A stretch of DNA of 64,000 bases from Microbacterium sp. EST19A (GCF_019969685.1 NZ_JAHXYZ010000002.1:930001-994000), one strand, 5' to 3'. Shown: positions 26,752 to 35,756, counted from the stretch's first letter. Notes: generated by a model not told the origin, from the letters alone. A program made the numbers and translations.

Positions 26752-28440
26752 TCAACGCGAGCGCGCCACCCGCCTCTCGTCCCACACGGGTGCATCGGAC
26801 TCGTAGACCTCGCCGTCGGCCCCGAACACGAGGAACCGGTCGAACGACCGGGCGAACCAGCGGTCGTGGGTGACCGCGAGCACCGTCCCCTCGAACCGCG
26901 CGAGCGCGTTCTCGAGGGCCTCGGCCGACTCCAGGTCGAGGTTGTCCGTCGGCTCGTCGAGCAGCAGCAGGGTCGCCCCCGACAGCTCGAGCAGCAGCAC
27001 CTGGAAACGCGCCTGCTGACCGCCGGACAGCGACTCGAAGGTCTGCTGCGCCTGCCGGACGAGCCCGTAGCGGTCCAGCGCCGAGCTCGCGGCATCCCTC
27101 GGCATCCCGGCGCGACGATCGTCGCCGCGGTGCAGGATCTCGAGCAGCGTGCGGCCGACGAACTCGGGGTGCGCGTGCGTCTGCGCGAACAGCCCGGGCA
27201 CGACGCGGGCACCGAGGGTCGCCGTGCCCGTATGCGGCACCGCACTCAGCTGCTCCCCCGTCGACGTGACGTGCCCGAGGGTGGCATCGGGGTCGCTGCC
27301 GCCGCGCGCCAGCCTCCGCAGGAAGTGCGACTTCCCCGATCCGTTCGACCCGAGCACCCCGACGCGGTCGCCGTACCAGACCTCCGCATCGAAGGGCTTC
27401 ATCAGTCCGGTGAGCTCGAGGGCGGAGGCCACGACAGCGCGCTTGCCCGTGCGCGCACCGCGCAGGCGCATGTCGAAGTCCTGCGCAGGCGGGCGCTCCT
27501 CCGGGGGTCCGGCCTCCTCGAACTTGCGGAGCCGCGTCTGGGCCGCCTGGTACCGCGACGCGAAACCGTCGTTCGCGGAGGCCTTGACCTTGAGGTTCGC
27601 GACGAGGGTGCGCAGCTTCTCGTGCTGCTCGTCCCAGCGCCGTCGCAGCTCGTCGAGACGGTCCATCCGGTCGGTGCGCGCCTGGTGATAGGTCGCGAAA
27701 CCGCCGCCGTGCACCCACGCGGTGGATCCGGCGCCGCCGGGCTCGAGCGTGATCAGCCGGTCGGCAGCACGCGCCAGGAGTTCGCGGTCGTGCGAGACGA
27801 GCAGCACCGTCTTCGGCGTCTGCCGCAGCTGCTCCTCGAGCCAGCGCTTGGTCGGGACGTCGAGGTAGTTGTCCGGCTCGTCGAGCAGGAGGACCTCGTC
27901 GGGCCCGCGCAGCAGCGCCTCCAGAGCAAGGCGCTTCTGCTCTCCACCCGACAGCGTGGTGAGCTCGCGATACCGGGCGCGCTCATAGGGCACGCCGAGG
28001 GCCGCGACCGTGCACTGGTCCCAGACGGTCTCGTGCTCGTAGCCGCCGGCATCCGCATACTCCGCGATGGCCGACGCGTACGCCATCTGGGTGTCGTGCT
28101 CGTCGCGCTCGATCAGGGCGTTCTCCGCGGCCTCGAGCGCATCGGCCGCCCCGCGGATGCGCGCGGGAGCGACGCGCACCAGCAGCTGGTGCACCGTCTC
28201 GCCCGCCTCGCCGTGACCGACGAACTGGTCCATGACGCCGAGGCCCCCGTCGATCGTCACGACTCCGTCATCGGCGGTCTGGTCGCCGCGGATGATGCGC
28301 AGCAGCGTCGTCTTTCCGGCGCCGTTCGGTCCGATCAGCGCGCTCGTCGAGCCCGCACCCACCCTGAATGTCGCTTCGTCGAGAAGCGGTCTGCCGTCGG
28401 GGAGCGTCAGGGACACTCCGGAGACATCGATGTAGCCCAC
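26752..28440 (-). CDS. ABC-F family ATP-binding protein
   Basis: A 562-residue soluble protein with two ATP-binding cassettes and no membrane segments. Cassette 1 has GPNGAGKTT (about residue 37), LSGGEQKRLALEALL and LLLDEPDNYLD; cassette 2 has GSNGSGKSHF, LSGGQQARFQVLLLEL and LLLDEPTDNLD. The linker between them (about 200-300) is Arg/Lys-rich and helical, as in ribosome-associated ABC-F translation factors. Some ABC-F proteins give antibiotic resistance by ribosome protection; nothing here singles out such a role. Second Walker A ends in S-H-F, a slight departure. Confidence 0.9.
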   Translation of the reverse strand: MGYIDVSGVSLTLPDGRPLLDEATFRVGAGSTSALIGPNGAGKTTLLRIIRGDQTADDGVVTIDGGLGVMDQFVGHGEAGETVHQLLVRVAPARIRGAADALEAAENALIERDEHDTQMAYASAIAEYADAGGYEHETVWDQCTVAALGVPYERARYRELTTLSGGEQKRLALEALLRGPDEVLLLDEPDNYLDVPTKRWLEEQLRQTPKTVLLVSHDRELLARAADRLITLEPGGAGSTAWVHGGGFATYHQARTDRMDRLDELRRRWDEQHEKLRTLVANLKVKASANDGFASRYQAAQTRLRKFEEAGPPEERPPAQDFDMRLRGARTGKRAVVASALELTGLMKPFDAEVWYGDRVGVLGSNGSGKSHFLRRLARGGSDPDATLGHVTSTGEQLSAVPHTGTATLGARVVPGLFAQTHAHPEFVGRTLLEILHRGDDRRAGMPRDAASSALDRYGLVRQAQQTFESLSGGQQARFQVLLLELSGATLLLLDEPTDNLDLESAEALENALARFEGTVLAVTHDRWFARSFDRFLVFGADGEVYESDAPVWDERRVARSR

Positions 28441-28509
28441 GGTTCGAGGCCGTCCTTCCGCCCGCGAACAGCGAGCCGACCAGGCTATCAGTCCCGGGGG
28501 ACAGATCGG

Positions 28510-29061
28510 TCAGACCAGTGCGCTCGCGGCGGGAACCGTGTTCGCGAAGAGATCGAGCACCGGGCAGTGCGCGTCGACGGCCCGACGCAGATTCTCGTAC
28601 TGCTCGGCGGTGTCGGGTCCGGTGATGTCGACCTTCAGGCGGATGTCGTGGAAGCCGGCACGGCCCGACTCGTCGATGCCGAAGAGCTTGCGGACGTCGA
28701 GATCCCCCTCTGCCGTCACCTCGATCTCATCGATCGTGAGGCCGAGCGCCTGGGCGTAGAGACGGTAGACCACCACCTGGCAGGAGACGAGCGCGGCCAG
28801 CGCGTACTCGACCGGGCTCGCTGCGACGTCGTCACCGGCGAGCGCCTGCGGCTCGTCGACGAGGAAGCGGTGCTTGCCCGCACGGATCTCGGTGGCGACG
28901 GAACCGATGCCTCGGCCGCTGACCCGATAGGTGAGCTGCGCGGCACTCGCGTCGGCGGCGATCCGCTCGTTCCATGCCGCGCCGGCGGCGTTCAGGCGCT
29001 CTGCGCGCTCGGCCGGTGCGACGTCGGAGACGGCGGTGATCTGGTCCTGGAGAAGAGTCAT
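28510..29061 (-). CDS. OsmC family peroxidase-like protein
   Basis: A 183-residue cytoplasmic protein with the OsmC fold. The two redox Cys expected in the family are C94 (ALVSCQVVVYR) and C166 (DAHCPVLD). Family members reduce organic hydroperoxides, or bind thiol-reactive compounds, with low-molecular-weight or protein thiols as reductant. The gene is isolated, between the ABC-F gene and the histidine kinase gene. The start at 29061 is preferred because the upstream part of the frame is Arg/Gly-rich with no similarity. Confidence 0.87.
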   Translation of the reverse strand: MTLLQDQITAVSDVAPAERAERLNAAGAAWNERIAADASAAQLTYRVSGRGIGSVATEIRAGKHRFLVDEPQALAGDDVAASPVEYALAALVSCQVVVYRLYAQALGLTIDEIEVTAEGDLDVRKLFGIDESGRAGFHDIRLKVDITGPDTAEQYENLRRAVDAHCPVLDLFANTVPAASALV

Positions 29062-29164
29062 GCGGCGACCGTAGCCGCGAGGTGCGCCCGCCGGCACCGG
29101 CCACGTCACGCGCGTTCATGCCCCGTCACAGGCGGTCACTCGCCGTCGAAGACGGCGATACTCC

Positions 29165-30955
29165 TCAGTCCGCGCGGCTCAGTGTCTGCAGCACCTCGGT
29201 GCGCGGGGCCGACGGCAGCACGAAGCGGAACTCCGTGCCCACGCCCTCTTCGCTCGTGACGTCCATCGTGCCGCCGTGGGCGAGGACGATGGCGCGCGTG
29301 ATCGTGAGACCGAGTCCCACACCGGGAACAGCGTTGCGCGTCGCCGTCGAGGCTCGGAAGAACCGGGTGAACAGCATCCCCTGCTCATCTTCAGGGATGC
29401 CCACGCCGGTATCGCGCACGGACAGCTCGACTCCGCCGTCGAACGGCCGCACCTTCGTGGTGACGTGCCCGCCGCGCGGCGTGAACTTGATCGCGTTGGA
29501 GAGCAGGTTGTCGAGTGCCTGCCCGATCCGACCGGCGTCGACGAGCATGCGCACGGGCTCCGGTGCCAGCTCGGCCGAGAGCTCGATGCCCTCGCGCTGG
29601 GCGTGCGGGCCGGCGGATGCCACGGCGGAGCGCACGAGCTCGCCGAGGTCGACCTCCTCGCGGTCCAGCGGGAACCGACCCGACTCGACCTGCGCGGTGA
29701 ACAGCAGGTCTCCCACGAGGTTCAGCAGCCGCTCGGCGTTGCGCTCGATGATGCCGACGAACTCCTGCTGCTCGCCCGTGAGCGGCTGACCCGGGTCGTT
29801 CTGGAGCAGGTCGAGGAAGCCGATGATCGCGCTCAGGGGCGTCCGCAGCTCGTGCGAGATCATCCCCACGAACTCGTCCTTCATTCGGGCGACCTCGACC
29901 GCTTTGCTCTCGTCCGTCACCACCAGCAGGTACCCCTGCTGCGTGCCGGCGCCGTCCTTGTAGGGGTTCACGGTCACTCGCGCCGGCACCGAGGTCCCGC
30001 CCGCCGTCACGACGTCGATGTCGCCCTCGACGCTCTGATCGTCGTCGGCACCGGCGAAGAGCGCACGCACCCCCGGCGGCAGCTCGGAGCCCGCGCCCTC
30101 GTGCTGCTCCTTCGTGCAGTCGCTCGCCAGGGCGGTCAACGACGATTCGGCGAAGAAGCGATCGACGCGCACGTCGCTCATCGCCTCCGCGTACGTGAGG
30201 CCGAACAGCCGCTCCGCACCGGGGTTCCAGGCCGTGATCAGGCCCTTCAGATCGGTGGCGATCACGGCCTGTGCGGTGATCGACGACCACAGTCCCTCGT
30301 ACGACTCGACGAGCGAGCGGTACTGGTGCTCCTTCTCCCGCAGCTGCACGATCATCTTGACGTTCTCGGACAGCGCGGCCGTGCGCTCGGCCACCAGCTC
30401 CTCCGCCTGCTCCGCCCGCACGCGCTGCTGACGGGAGAGCTCGTTGATGACCGCGGCGACCGCGGCGAACACGAGCGGGCCGATCACGCCGCGCAGCCAG
30501 TCGACGGCGTCGTCCGGTGGATCCACGAAGTACGGCATGAGCAGCGCGATCGACGTCAGACCGCCGACCACGAAGACCCAGCGGATGCCGGGGGCGGCGG
30601 CCAGCCAGACGACGGGGAGCAGCACCAGGGAGGAGAACAGGGAGGCCGGCCCGCCGGTGCCGGTGCGGAACAGGCCGAGACCCGCGATGTCGACGAGAGG
30701 AACCAGCAGCACGATCCAGCCGTCGTGCAGGCGCCGCGCGCTGAGCACGCCGGCATAGACGGTGGCCGCCATGACGATACCGATTCCGAGGATCGCCGCG
30801 CCGAAGTGCGTGAACGGCAGGTTCGGGATCACCCACGTCAGCAACCCCGCCCCCACGGCCGCGATGAACGTCGGAGCCTGCTTGACCAGCGGACTCGGGT
30901 TGTCGAAGACCTGGTACCACCGGTTCTCGGCGCGATCGAGCGGGGTCGCCCTCAT
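29165..30955 (-). CDS. Membrane PAS-domain histidine kinase of the PIG-L/GT operon
   Basis: A 596-residue sensor kinase. Residues about 25-170 hold six hydrophobic segments with short loops, so sensing is probably in or near the membrane. A coiled coil (about 172-215) leads to a PAS domain (about 215-350). The H-box is ISHELRTPL with H368; the N-box DNLLSNAIKF, G1 DTGVGIP and G2 GVGLGL follow. It is the last gene of a seven-gene operon and overlaps the receiver gene by four bases. It presumably phosphorylates that receiver and the receiver-deacetylase made by the first gene; neither has a DNA-binding domain. Confidence 0.9.
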   Translation of the reverse strand: MRATPLDRAENRWYQVFDNPSPLVKQAPTFIAAVGAGLLTWVIPNLPFTHFGAAILGIGIVMAATVYAGVLSARRLHDGWIVLLVPLVDIAGLGLFRTGTGGPASLFSSLVLLPVVWLAAAPGIRWVFVVGGLTSIALLMPYFVDPPDDAVDWLRGVIGPLVFAAVAAVINELSRQQRVRAEQAEELVAERTAALSENVKMIVQLREKEHQYRSLVESYEGLWSSITAQAVIATDLKGLITAWNPGAERLFGLTYAEAMSDVRVDRFFAESSLTALASDCTKEQHEGAGSELPPGVRALFAGADDDQSVEGDIDVVTAGGTSVPARVTVNPYKDGAGTQQGYLLVVTDESKAVEVARMKDEFVGMISHELRTPLSAIIGFLDLLQNDPGQPLTGEQQEFVGIIERNAERLLNLVGDLLFTAQVESGRFPLDREEVDLGELVRSAVASAGPHAQREGIELSAELAPEPVRMLVDAGRIGQALDNLLSNAIKFTPRGGHVTTKVRPFDGGVELSVRDTGVGIPEDEQGMLFTRFFRASTATRNAVPGVGLGLTITRAIVLAHGGTMDVTSEEGVGTEFRFVLPSAPRTEVLQTLSRAD

Positions 30956-31299
30956 CGCTTCACCTGCGCCACGATGCCGTGCAGATCGGCGCCGGTGATC
31001 GGCTTGGGCAGAGCCGCATCCGCGGGTGGATAGTCGGCGGCGTCGAGCACGGAGCTGATGACGAGGAAGCAGGCCGGGAAGCGCTGGCGCACGAGACGCG
31101 CGCACTCCTGACCGCTGATGCCGGGAAGCAGAAGGTCGATGACGGCCAGCACGGGCTCGATCTCGTCGAAGGCGGCGATCGCCGATTCCGCATCGACCGC
31201 GACGTAGGCGTCGAAACCCTCGCGGTCGAGGTAGCGGCGCACGAGCGCGGCCTGATCGACCGCATCCTCGACGACGAGGGCCAACGGCCTCCCGCTCAT
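30952..31299 (-). CDS. Stand-alone response-regulator receiver
   Basis: A 115-residue CheY-like protein with only a receiver domain: acidic pair E11-D12, phospho-acceptor D55 (AVIDLLLPG), Ser in the switch position (LVISSV) and the conserved Lys (ALPKPIT). It lacks an output domain, so it may relay phosphate or bind a partner such as the glycosyltransferase or the 47-residue membrane protein encoded just before it. Four-base overlaps on both sides show tight co-expression with the kinase. Confidence 0.88.
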   Translation of the reverse strand: MSGRPLALVVEDAVDQAALVRRYLDREGFDAYVAVDAESAIAAFDEIEPVLAVIDLLLPGISGQECARLVRQRFPACFLVISSVLDAADYPPADAALPKPITGADLHGIVAQVKR

Positions 31300-31439
31300 C
31301 GGAGGAGCAGCTCTCGCACGACGACGATCACGACGACGACGCCGATGGCGAGGAGGCCCTGCGGGATCAGGCGGCGCTCTCGGCGAGCATCCACGACGAT
31401 CTCCTGCACCTCGGCGTCCTGCGACGGTGCTTCGGTCAT
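31296..31439 (-). CDS. 47-residue single-pass membrane protein
   Basis: A small open frame with four-base overlaps to the glycosyltransferase gene upstream and to the receiver gene downstream, which strongly supports its being real. The first 25 residues are charged (AEVQEIVVDARRERR) and the rest is one hydrophobic helix rich in Val and Ile, ending RELLLR. I do not recognise a family. Its place suggests an accessory subunit of the glycosyltransferase or of the kinase-receiver pair. Confidence 0.7.
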   Translation of the reverse strand: MTEAPSQDAEVQEIVVDARRERRLIPQGLLAIGVVVVIVVVRELLLR

Positions 31440-32923
31440 GAGTCGACCCGTCCGATCTTCTCGGTCTTGATCCATGAGGCGTCGGCCCGACGCCACTCCT
31501 TGATGTACGAGTCCACGGTGATCGCGCACAGCAGAGAGCCGTAGCCGCAGACGTAGAGCAATAGTCCCGCGAAGAACCGTCCGCCCGGTAGGGGTTCCAC
31601 GGCGCGGGCGAGCCAGATGCCGAGCATCGAGATCGGCCCCCAGAGGTAGAAGATCACGGCCCAGAAGAATCGGGTCTCGTCGGTGAGCGCGAACCCGAGC
31701 TGGGTCAGACCGCCTTCGAAGAGCCAGGGGAAGAGGGCGATCGCCATGAGGATCAGCGCGCCGAGCCCGGGGAACATGATCGCCTCGCGCCACGACTGCC
31801 TGCCGATACGCGGGTCGAGTTGGGCGGCATAGAGCATGGAGAAGATGTAGATGCATGCCGCGGCGACCCACATGAAGCGGAACACGAACTCCGCGATGTC
31901 GCTGTGCAGCACGAGCAGCACGAGCAGCGCGGTGGCCGCGAGGAGCATGAACGCCGGCAGGAGCAGGATCGTGAACCACGCCAAGCCGAACGAGAAACTG
32001 CCCAGATTGTGCAGGCGACTCGGCCGGAACCACAGTTTGCGGTAGATCGAGGTCAGCTGGACGTTGCCTCGAGCCCAGCGCAGTCGCTGCTTCCAGAGGC
32101 TGTCCACGGTCCGGGGCTCTTCGGCCAGCACGACGGCGTGCGGCTCGAACACCATCCGCCGTCCTTTGAGCTGGCCCTCGAACGTCGTCATGGTGTCTTC
32201 GGCGAGCGTGCCGGTGGGGATGCGTCCGCCGATCGCCTCGAGGTTCGCACGGGAGTGCAGCTGCGCGCCGCCCGCGAGGCAGGCGATGGCGCCGCCGACG
32301 TTCTGCACGCGGCGGGCGGAGAGTTGCCCGATGACGTATTCGATCGCGATGAAGCGCGTGAGGTAGTTGCGGTCGCGACTGCCCTCGGCGATGTACGCGG
32401 TGACCGCGCCGACCTTCTCGTCGGCGAGGTGCCGGGTGAGCTTGCGCAGCGAGTCGCGGGCGAAGATGACGTCGGCGTCCATGATGAGCACCGCTTCGGT
32501 CCAGGCGTCCGCGAGGATCACGTCGAGCCCGTGGTTGAGCGTGTGCGCCTTGCCCTCGCCGCCCTTGTCGCGACGCAGGTGCACGACGCGGCCCGGGTAC
32601 GCTGCGGCTTTGGCGGTGACGATCTCGGGGGTGTCATCCGTCGAGGCGTCGTCGACGACGAAGATCCGCAGACGGTCCTCCGGGTATTCGAGCTGGAGCA
32701 GCCGTTCGATCGCCGGCCCGATGACGAGCCCCTCGTTCCAGGCGGGGATCACGACCGCGACGTTCGGATGGTACGGCGCCGCTTTCGCGTAGTGGTTGCG
32801 GAACGCGTGCAGCGGCAGAGTGAGGAACTGCAGCGCCGTGTTGATCACGGGCAGAGTTCCGACGAAGACGCAGATCAGCAGCACGACGACCACGGCCGTC
32901 TCGAGCCAGGTGAGTTCGGGCAT
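31436..32923 (-). CDS. Processive-type family 2 glycosyltransferase, membrane-bound
   Basis: A 495-residue GT2 enzyme. It starts with a transmembrane segment, then has the catalytic features of processive beta-glycan synthases: D91-D92, the D149-A-D151 metal site, E242-D243 and the Q279-x-x-R-W283 motif. At least four more hydrophobic segments lie between 310 and 480, so it probably makes and exports a polysaccharide chain, as chitin-, cellulose-, hyaluronan- or poly-GlcNAc-synthase-like enzymes do. The donor sugar is not predictable. Start at 32923 overlaps the PHP gene stop by one base (TGATG). Confidence 0.9.
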   Translation of the reverse strand: MPELTWLETAVVVVLLICVFVGTLPVINTALQFLTLPLHAFRNHYAKAAPYHPNVAVVIPAWNEGLVIGPAIERLLQLEYPEDRLRIFVVDDASTDDTPEIVTAKAAAYPGRVVHLRRDKGGEGKAHTLNHGLDVILADAWTEAVLIMDADVIFARDSLRKLTRHLADEKVGAVTAYIAEGSRDRNYLTRFIAIEYVIGQLSARRVQNVGGAIACLAGGAQLHSRANLEAIGGRIPTGTLAEDTMTTFEGQLKGRRMVFEPHAVVLAEEPRTVDSLWKQRLRWARGNVQLTSIYRKLWFRPSRLHNLGSFSFGLAWFTILLLPAFMLLAATALLVLLVLHSDIAEFVFRFMWVAAACIYIFSMLYAAQLDPRIGRQSWREAIMFPGLGALILMAIALFPWLFEGGLTQLGFALTDETRFFWAVIFYLWGPISMLGIWLARAVEPLPGGRFFAGLLLYVCGYGSLLCAITVDSYIKEWRRADASWIKTEKIGRVDS

Positions 32924-33636
32924 CACGCACCGGCCTCCGCGTCGAGGAGCGCCGTGACCCGCGAGTACCGCCCCACGTCGGATGCGACATGGCTGTCGGT
33001 GGATGCCACGATCCCGGCCCCGGCCTGACGCAGTGCCGCCAGCGAACGGATGCCGGGGCACCCCCACTTCTCGTTGACCTCGACGAGGGTGTCGGTCTCC
33101 GCTGCCGCGCGCGCCCAGGCGTCGATGCGCTCGTCCCCGAGGTCCTCTTCCGACAATCCGATCTTCGGCAGGATCGAGAAGCAGTGGGCGAGCTGGTTGC
33201 CGGGATACCGGCGCATCGCCGCGATCAGCGCCCCGACGAGCTCGTCGAGCACGTCGTCGCCAGCCCAGCCGGATGCGATGCGCTCGCGCACGGCGGTCGG
33301 TCCGAGCGGGCCGTCGAGTCCCGGGAACTGATGATCCGCGATGAGGATGCGATCGATGCCCTCCGGGAGCACCGGGATGTCCAGGGTGCCCGACGCGTCG
33401 AGGATCTTCGCCTCGACGCCGGTGAGCACCTCAAGGCCCTCCGGCACCGAGAGCGCGCGGACGGCCGCGAGGTACTCCGGCACCCAGGTGGTGCTCTGCC
33501 GCACGTGGTCGACGAGTCGCACGGTCGTCAGTCCGGCCGTAGCGGCCGCCGCGACGTTCTCGGCGAGGGTCGACACGGCGTCGTCGGAGAAGGTGGAGTG
33601 CACGTGGTGGTCGCCGCGGAGCGCGGCGTGACTCAC
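32923..33636 (-). CDS. PHP-domain phosphoesterase
   Basis: A 237-residue protein with the PHP signature H11-x-H13 (GDHHVHSTFSD) at the N-terminus, DHVR and ADHQF in the middle and STDSHVASDVG near the C-terminus, enough for a trinuclear metal site. It resembles histidinol-phosphatase/PolX-type PHP proteins. In this operon it may remove phosphate from a sugar or a small polar intermediate. Four-base overlap with the ATP-grasp gene upstream and one-base overlap with the glycosyltransferase gene downstream. Confidence 0.85.
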   Translation of the reverse strand: MSHAALRGDHHVHSTFSDDAVSTLAENVAAAATAGLTTVRLVDHVRQSTTWVPEYLAAVRALSVPEGLEVLTGVEAKILDASGTLDIPVLPEGIDRILIADHQFPGLDGPLGPTAVRERIASGWAGDDVLDELVGALIAAMRRYPGNQLAHCFSILPKIGLSEEDLGDERIDAWARAAAETDTLVEVNEKWGCPGIRSLAALRQAGAGIVASTDSHVASDVGRYSRVTALLDAEAGA

Positions 33637-34622
33637 AGCTCCTCCTGGTGCCCTGCGTGGGCCGAGACGAGCAGGTCGTCCACCTCGACGATCACGTCTT
33701 CCAGGAAGCGCACCGAGGCGACTTCACGGAACGGGATCCGTGCGGGGAGCTCGATGCCGAGGAACAGATCGGCGACCAGCGAGGGGATGTCCACCCCGGC
33801 CGCGATCGTCAGCGGGAGGGCACCGGGGAAGCGCGGATTGACCTCGAGCAGCACGGCGCGTCCGGTCCGATCGCGGCGCAGCTGCACGTTCGCGACGCCG
33901 ACGAGACCGATCGCCTGCGCGATGGCCGCCGCCGTGTCCTCGAGCTCGGGGTCGATGACCGTCTGTCCGGCGATCGCCACGCCCGAATCGACCCGGGCGC
34001 GCGTCCGCGGCACGGCGGCGACGACGTTGCCCGCGGCATCCGCGATCACGTCGACGGAGTACTCCTCGCCCGGCAGGTAGTCCTGCACGATGAGCCCCTC
34101 GTCGGTCGGGAGAGCCTCCAGCGCCGCGCGGTCGGGTACCAATCGGATGCCGCGGCTCCCGGCCCCTTGGCGCGGCTTCGCGAAGACGGGGAACTCCCAG
34201 TCGACGCCTTCGGCGTCGGGTCCGGCGAGGACCGTGCGCGGGGTGCGCCCCGTCGGAGCGCAGCGCTCGGCGAGGGCGAGCTTGTCGAGCGCGGTGTTCA
34301 GCGTGTCGGCGGAGGGCGCGGCGAGCACGGCCGGTGCGAGTTCGTCGCGTCGCTCGGCGAGCGCGATCAGTTCGACGTCGACCGTCGAGATCACGAGGTC
34401 GAGGGAATCCTCCGCGACCATCCGCGCGATCGCCGGGACGAAGTCCTCGTCGCGGCCGGGCGGTACGAGACGGCGCTGCGCCGGCGGCACCAGGTAGATG
34501 CCGCTCGCCCAGCCGTCCATGTCGGCCGCGAACACGGTCAGGTCGGAACGGCGGAGGAGCGAGCGGATGACGGCCACGCCGGCCGGACCCCCCGCACCCG
34601 TCACCAGCACGCGCTTCGTCAT
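33633..34622 (-). CDS. ATP-grasp enzyme with N-terminal Rossmann-like region
   Basis: A 329-residue protein starting MTKRVLVTGAGGPAGVAVIR, followed by a CarB/PylC-like ATP-grasp fold. ATP-binding segments FPVFAKPRQGAGSRG and LIVQDYLPGEEYSVDVI and the metal-binding VLLEVNPRFPGA are visible. ATP-grasp enzymes form an amide or thioester bond through an acyl phosphate, so it may couple an amino acid or other acid to an amine, perhaps the amine freed by the deacetylase encoded next to it. It overlaps its downstream neighbour (33633-33636) by four bases and the receiver-deacetylase gene by one. Confidence 0.87.
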   Translation of the reverse strand: MTKRVLVTGAGGPAGVAVIRSLLRRSDLTVFAADMDGWASGIYLVPPAQRRLVPPGRDEDFVPAIARMVAEDSLDLVISTVDVELIALAERRDELAPAVLAAPSADTLNTALDKLALAERCAPTGRTPRTVLAGPDAEGVDWEFPVFAKPRQGAGSRGIRLVPDRAALEALPTDEGLIVQDYLPGEEYSVDVIADAAGNVVAAVPRTRARVDSGVAIAGQTVIDPELEDTAAAIAQAIGLVGVANVQLRRDRTGRAVLLEVNPRFPGALPLTIAAGVDIPSLVADLFLGIELPARIPFREVASVRFLEDVIVEVDDLLVSAHAGHQEEL

Positions 34623-35665
34623 CAGGTCTCTCTTCTCGTGAGTTCGTGGGCGCCGACGAACTCGGCCGTCTCGCGCACCACTTCGAGCGGCTCGACCGCC
34701 TTGCCACCACCGAAGCGCGACCAGTAGCGGGCCGTCGCGGTGACGAAGTCGGGTTCGAGGTAATCGCGGCTGGCGGTCTGCGAGCTGAAACGCTCCAGGA
34801 GCCGCAGTTTCTGTTCGAGGTACGGGTCGATCCGGACGAACCGGGTCGGCCGGAAGTCGATGGTCGCCGAGGGGCTCTGGTAGCAGGCGACCGTGCCGAC
34901 GCGGCGCGTGGCCACGATCGTCGCCTCGCTCACCGCGCGATGATCCTGGTGGCGGTCGTGGCTCGAGTGCGTGTAGACGATCGTCGGCTGGATCTCCTGC
35001 ACGACCTCCTCGATCAGGCGCACGGTCGCGCCTCCCCCGGAGATCTCGGTGTCGATCAGGTCTTTCACGAAGAGCCGGGCGCCGAGCATGTCGGCCGCGG
35101 CGAGGGACTCGCTCTGCCTGCTGTCGGCGTCGCCGCCGCGGGCACCTCGGGACAGCGTGAGGATGGTGATCGAGTCGCCCGCATGGGCGTGGGCGGCCAG
35201 GAGTCCGCCGACTCCGATCTCGACGTCGTCGGGGTGCGCGCCGATCGCGAGCACGACCTCCTTGGGCCGTGCCTCATCGCGGCGGCGTCGTCCTTCCGCG
35301 GCGAGGCGCGTGACGGCTTCGACGAGTCGCGCGTTGTCGAGCGGCTTGGTGAGGAACTCGTCGGCCTGCGCGCGCAGCGCGGAGACGGCGTACTCGACGG
35401 AGACGTGAGCCGTCATGACGATCACGGGGACGTGCGGGCTCGTGCGCCGCAGCTCGTCCAGCAGTTCGAGACCGCTCAGCCCCGGCATCTCGATGTCGGT
35501 GACGACGACGTCCGGGCGCAGCGCGGTCATGAGCTCGATCGCCGAGCGGCCGTCCTCCGCGGTGTCGACGATGCAGCCCGCGCGCCTTTCGAGCACTGTC
35601 TTCACGAGCAGTGCGACGTCCGGATCGTCGTCGACGACGAGGACGCGCGGGGACTCCTCAACCAT
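34622..35665 (-). CDS. Receiver domain fused to PIG-L family deacetylase
   Basis: A 347-residue fusion that is the first gene of the operon; AAGGAG precedes the ATG at 35665. Residues 1-125 are a complete CheY-like receiver: D12-D14 acidic pocket, phospho-acceptor D57 (VVTDIEMPG), T85 and K107 (LTKPLD). After an Arg-rich linker (RRRRDEARPKE) the PIG-L/LmbE domain begins at about 136, with the zinc motif A-H144-P-D-D147-V-E and a later H240-x-D-H243. PIG-L enzymes remove N-acetyl groups from GlcNAc-type substrates (for example MshB in mycothiol synthesis). The fusion suggests that phosphorylation controls deacetylation directly. I know no characterised example. Confidence 0.93.
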   Translation of the reverse strand: MVEESPRVLVVDDDPDVALLVKTVLERRAGCIVDTAEDGRSAIELMTALRPDVVVTDIEMPGLSGLELLDELRRTSPHVPVIVMTAHVSVEYAVSALRAQADEFLTKPLDNARLVEAVTRLAAEGRRRRDEARPKEVVLAIGAHPDDVEIGVGGLLAAHAHAGDSITILTLSRGARGGDADSRQSESLAAADMLGARLFVKDLIDTEISGGGATVRLIEEVVQEIQPTIVYTHSSHDRHQDHRAVSEATIVATRRVGTVACYQSPSATIDFRPTRFVRIDPYLEQKLRLLERFSSQTASRDYLEPDFVTATARYWSRFGGGKAVEPLEVVRETAEFVGAHELTRRET

Positions 35666-35756
35666 TTGCAGCTCTCCTTGGGGAATTCCCTGCCGGTGGG
35701 GCTGGCGTCGTGCTCTCGGCGCCCTTCAGAACCGTGAGCTCGGGGAAGTCGAGCGG

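Noticed and set aside
34622..35665. Plain MshB mycothiol deacetylase
   Set aside because: It shares the PIG-L fold, but the receiver fusion and the GT2/PHP/ATP-grasp neighbours do not fit MshB, which is normally a stand-alone gene.
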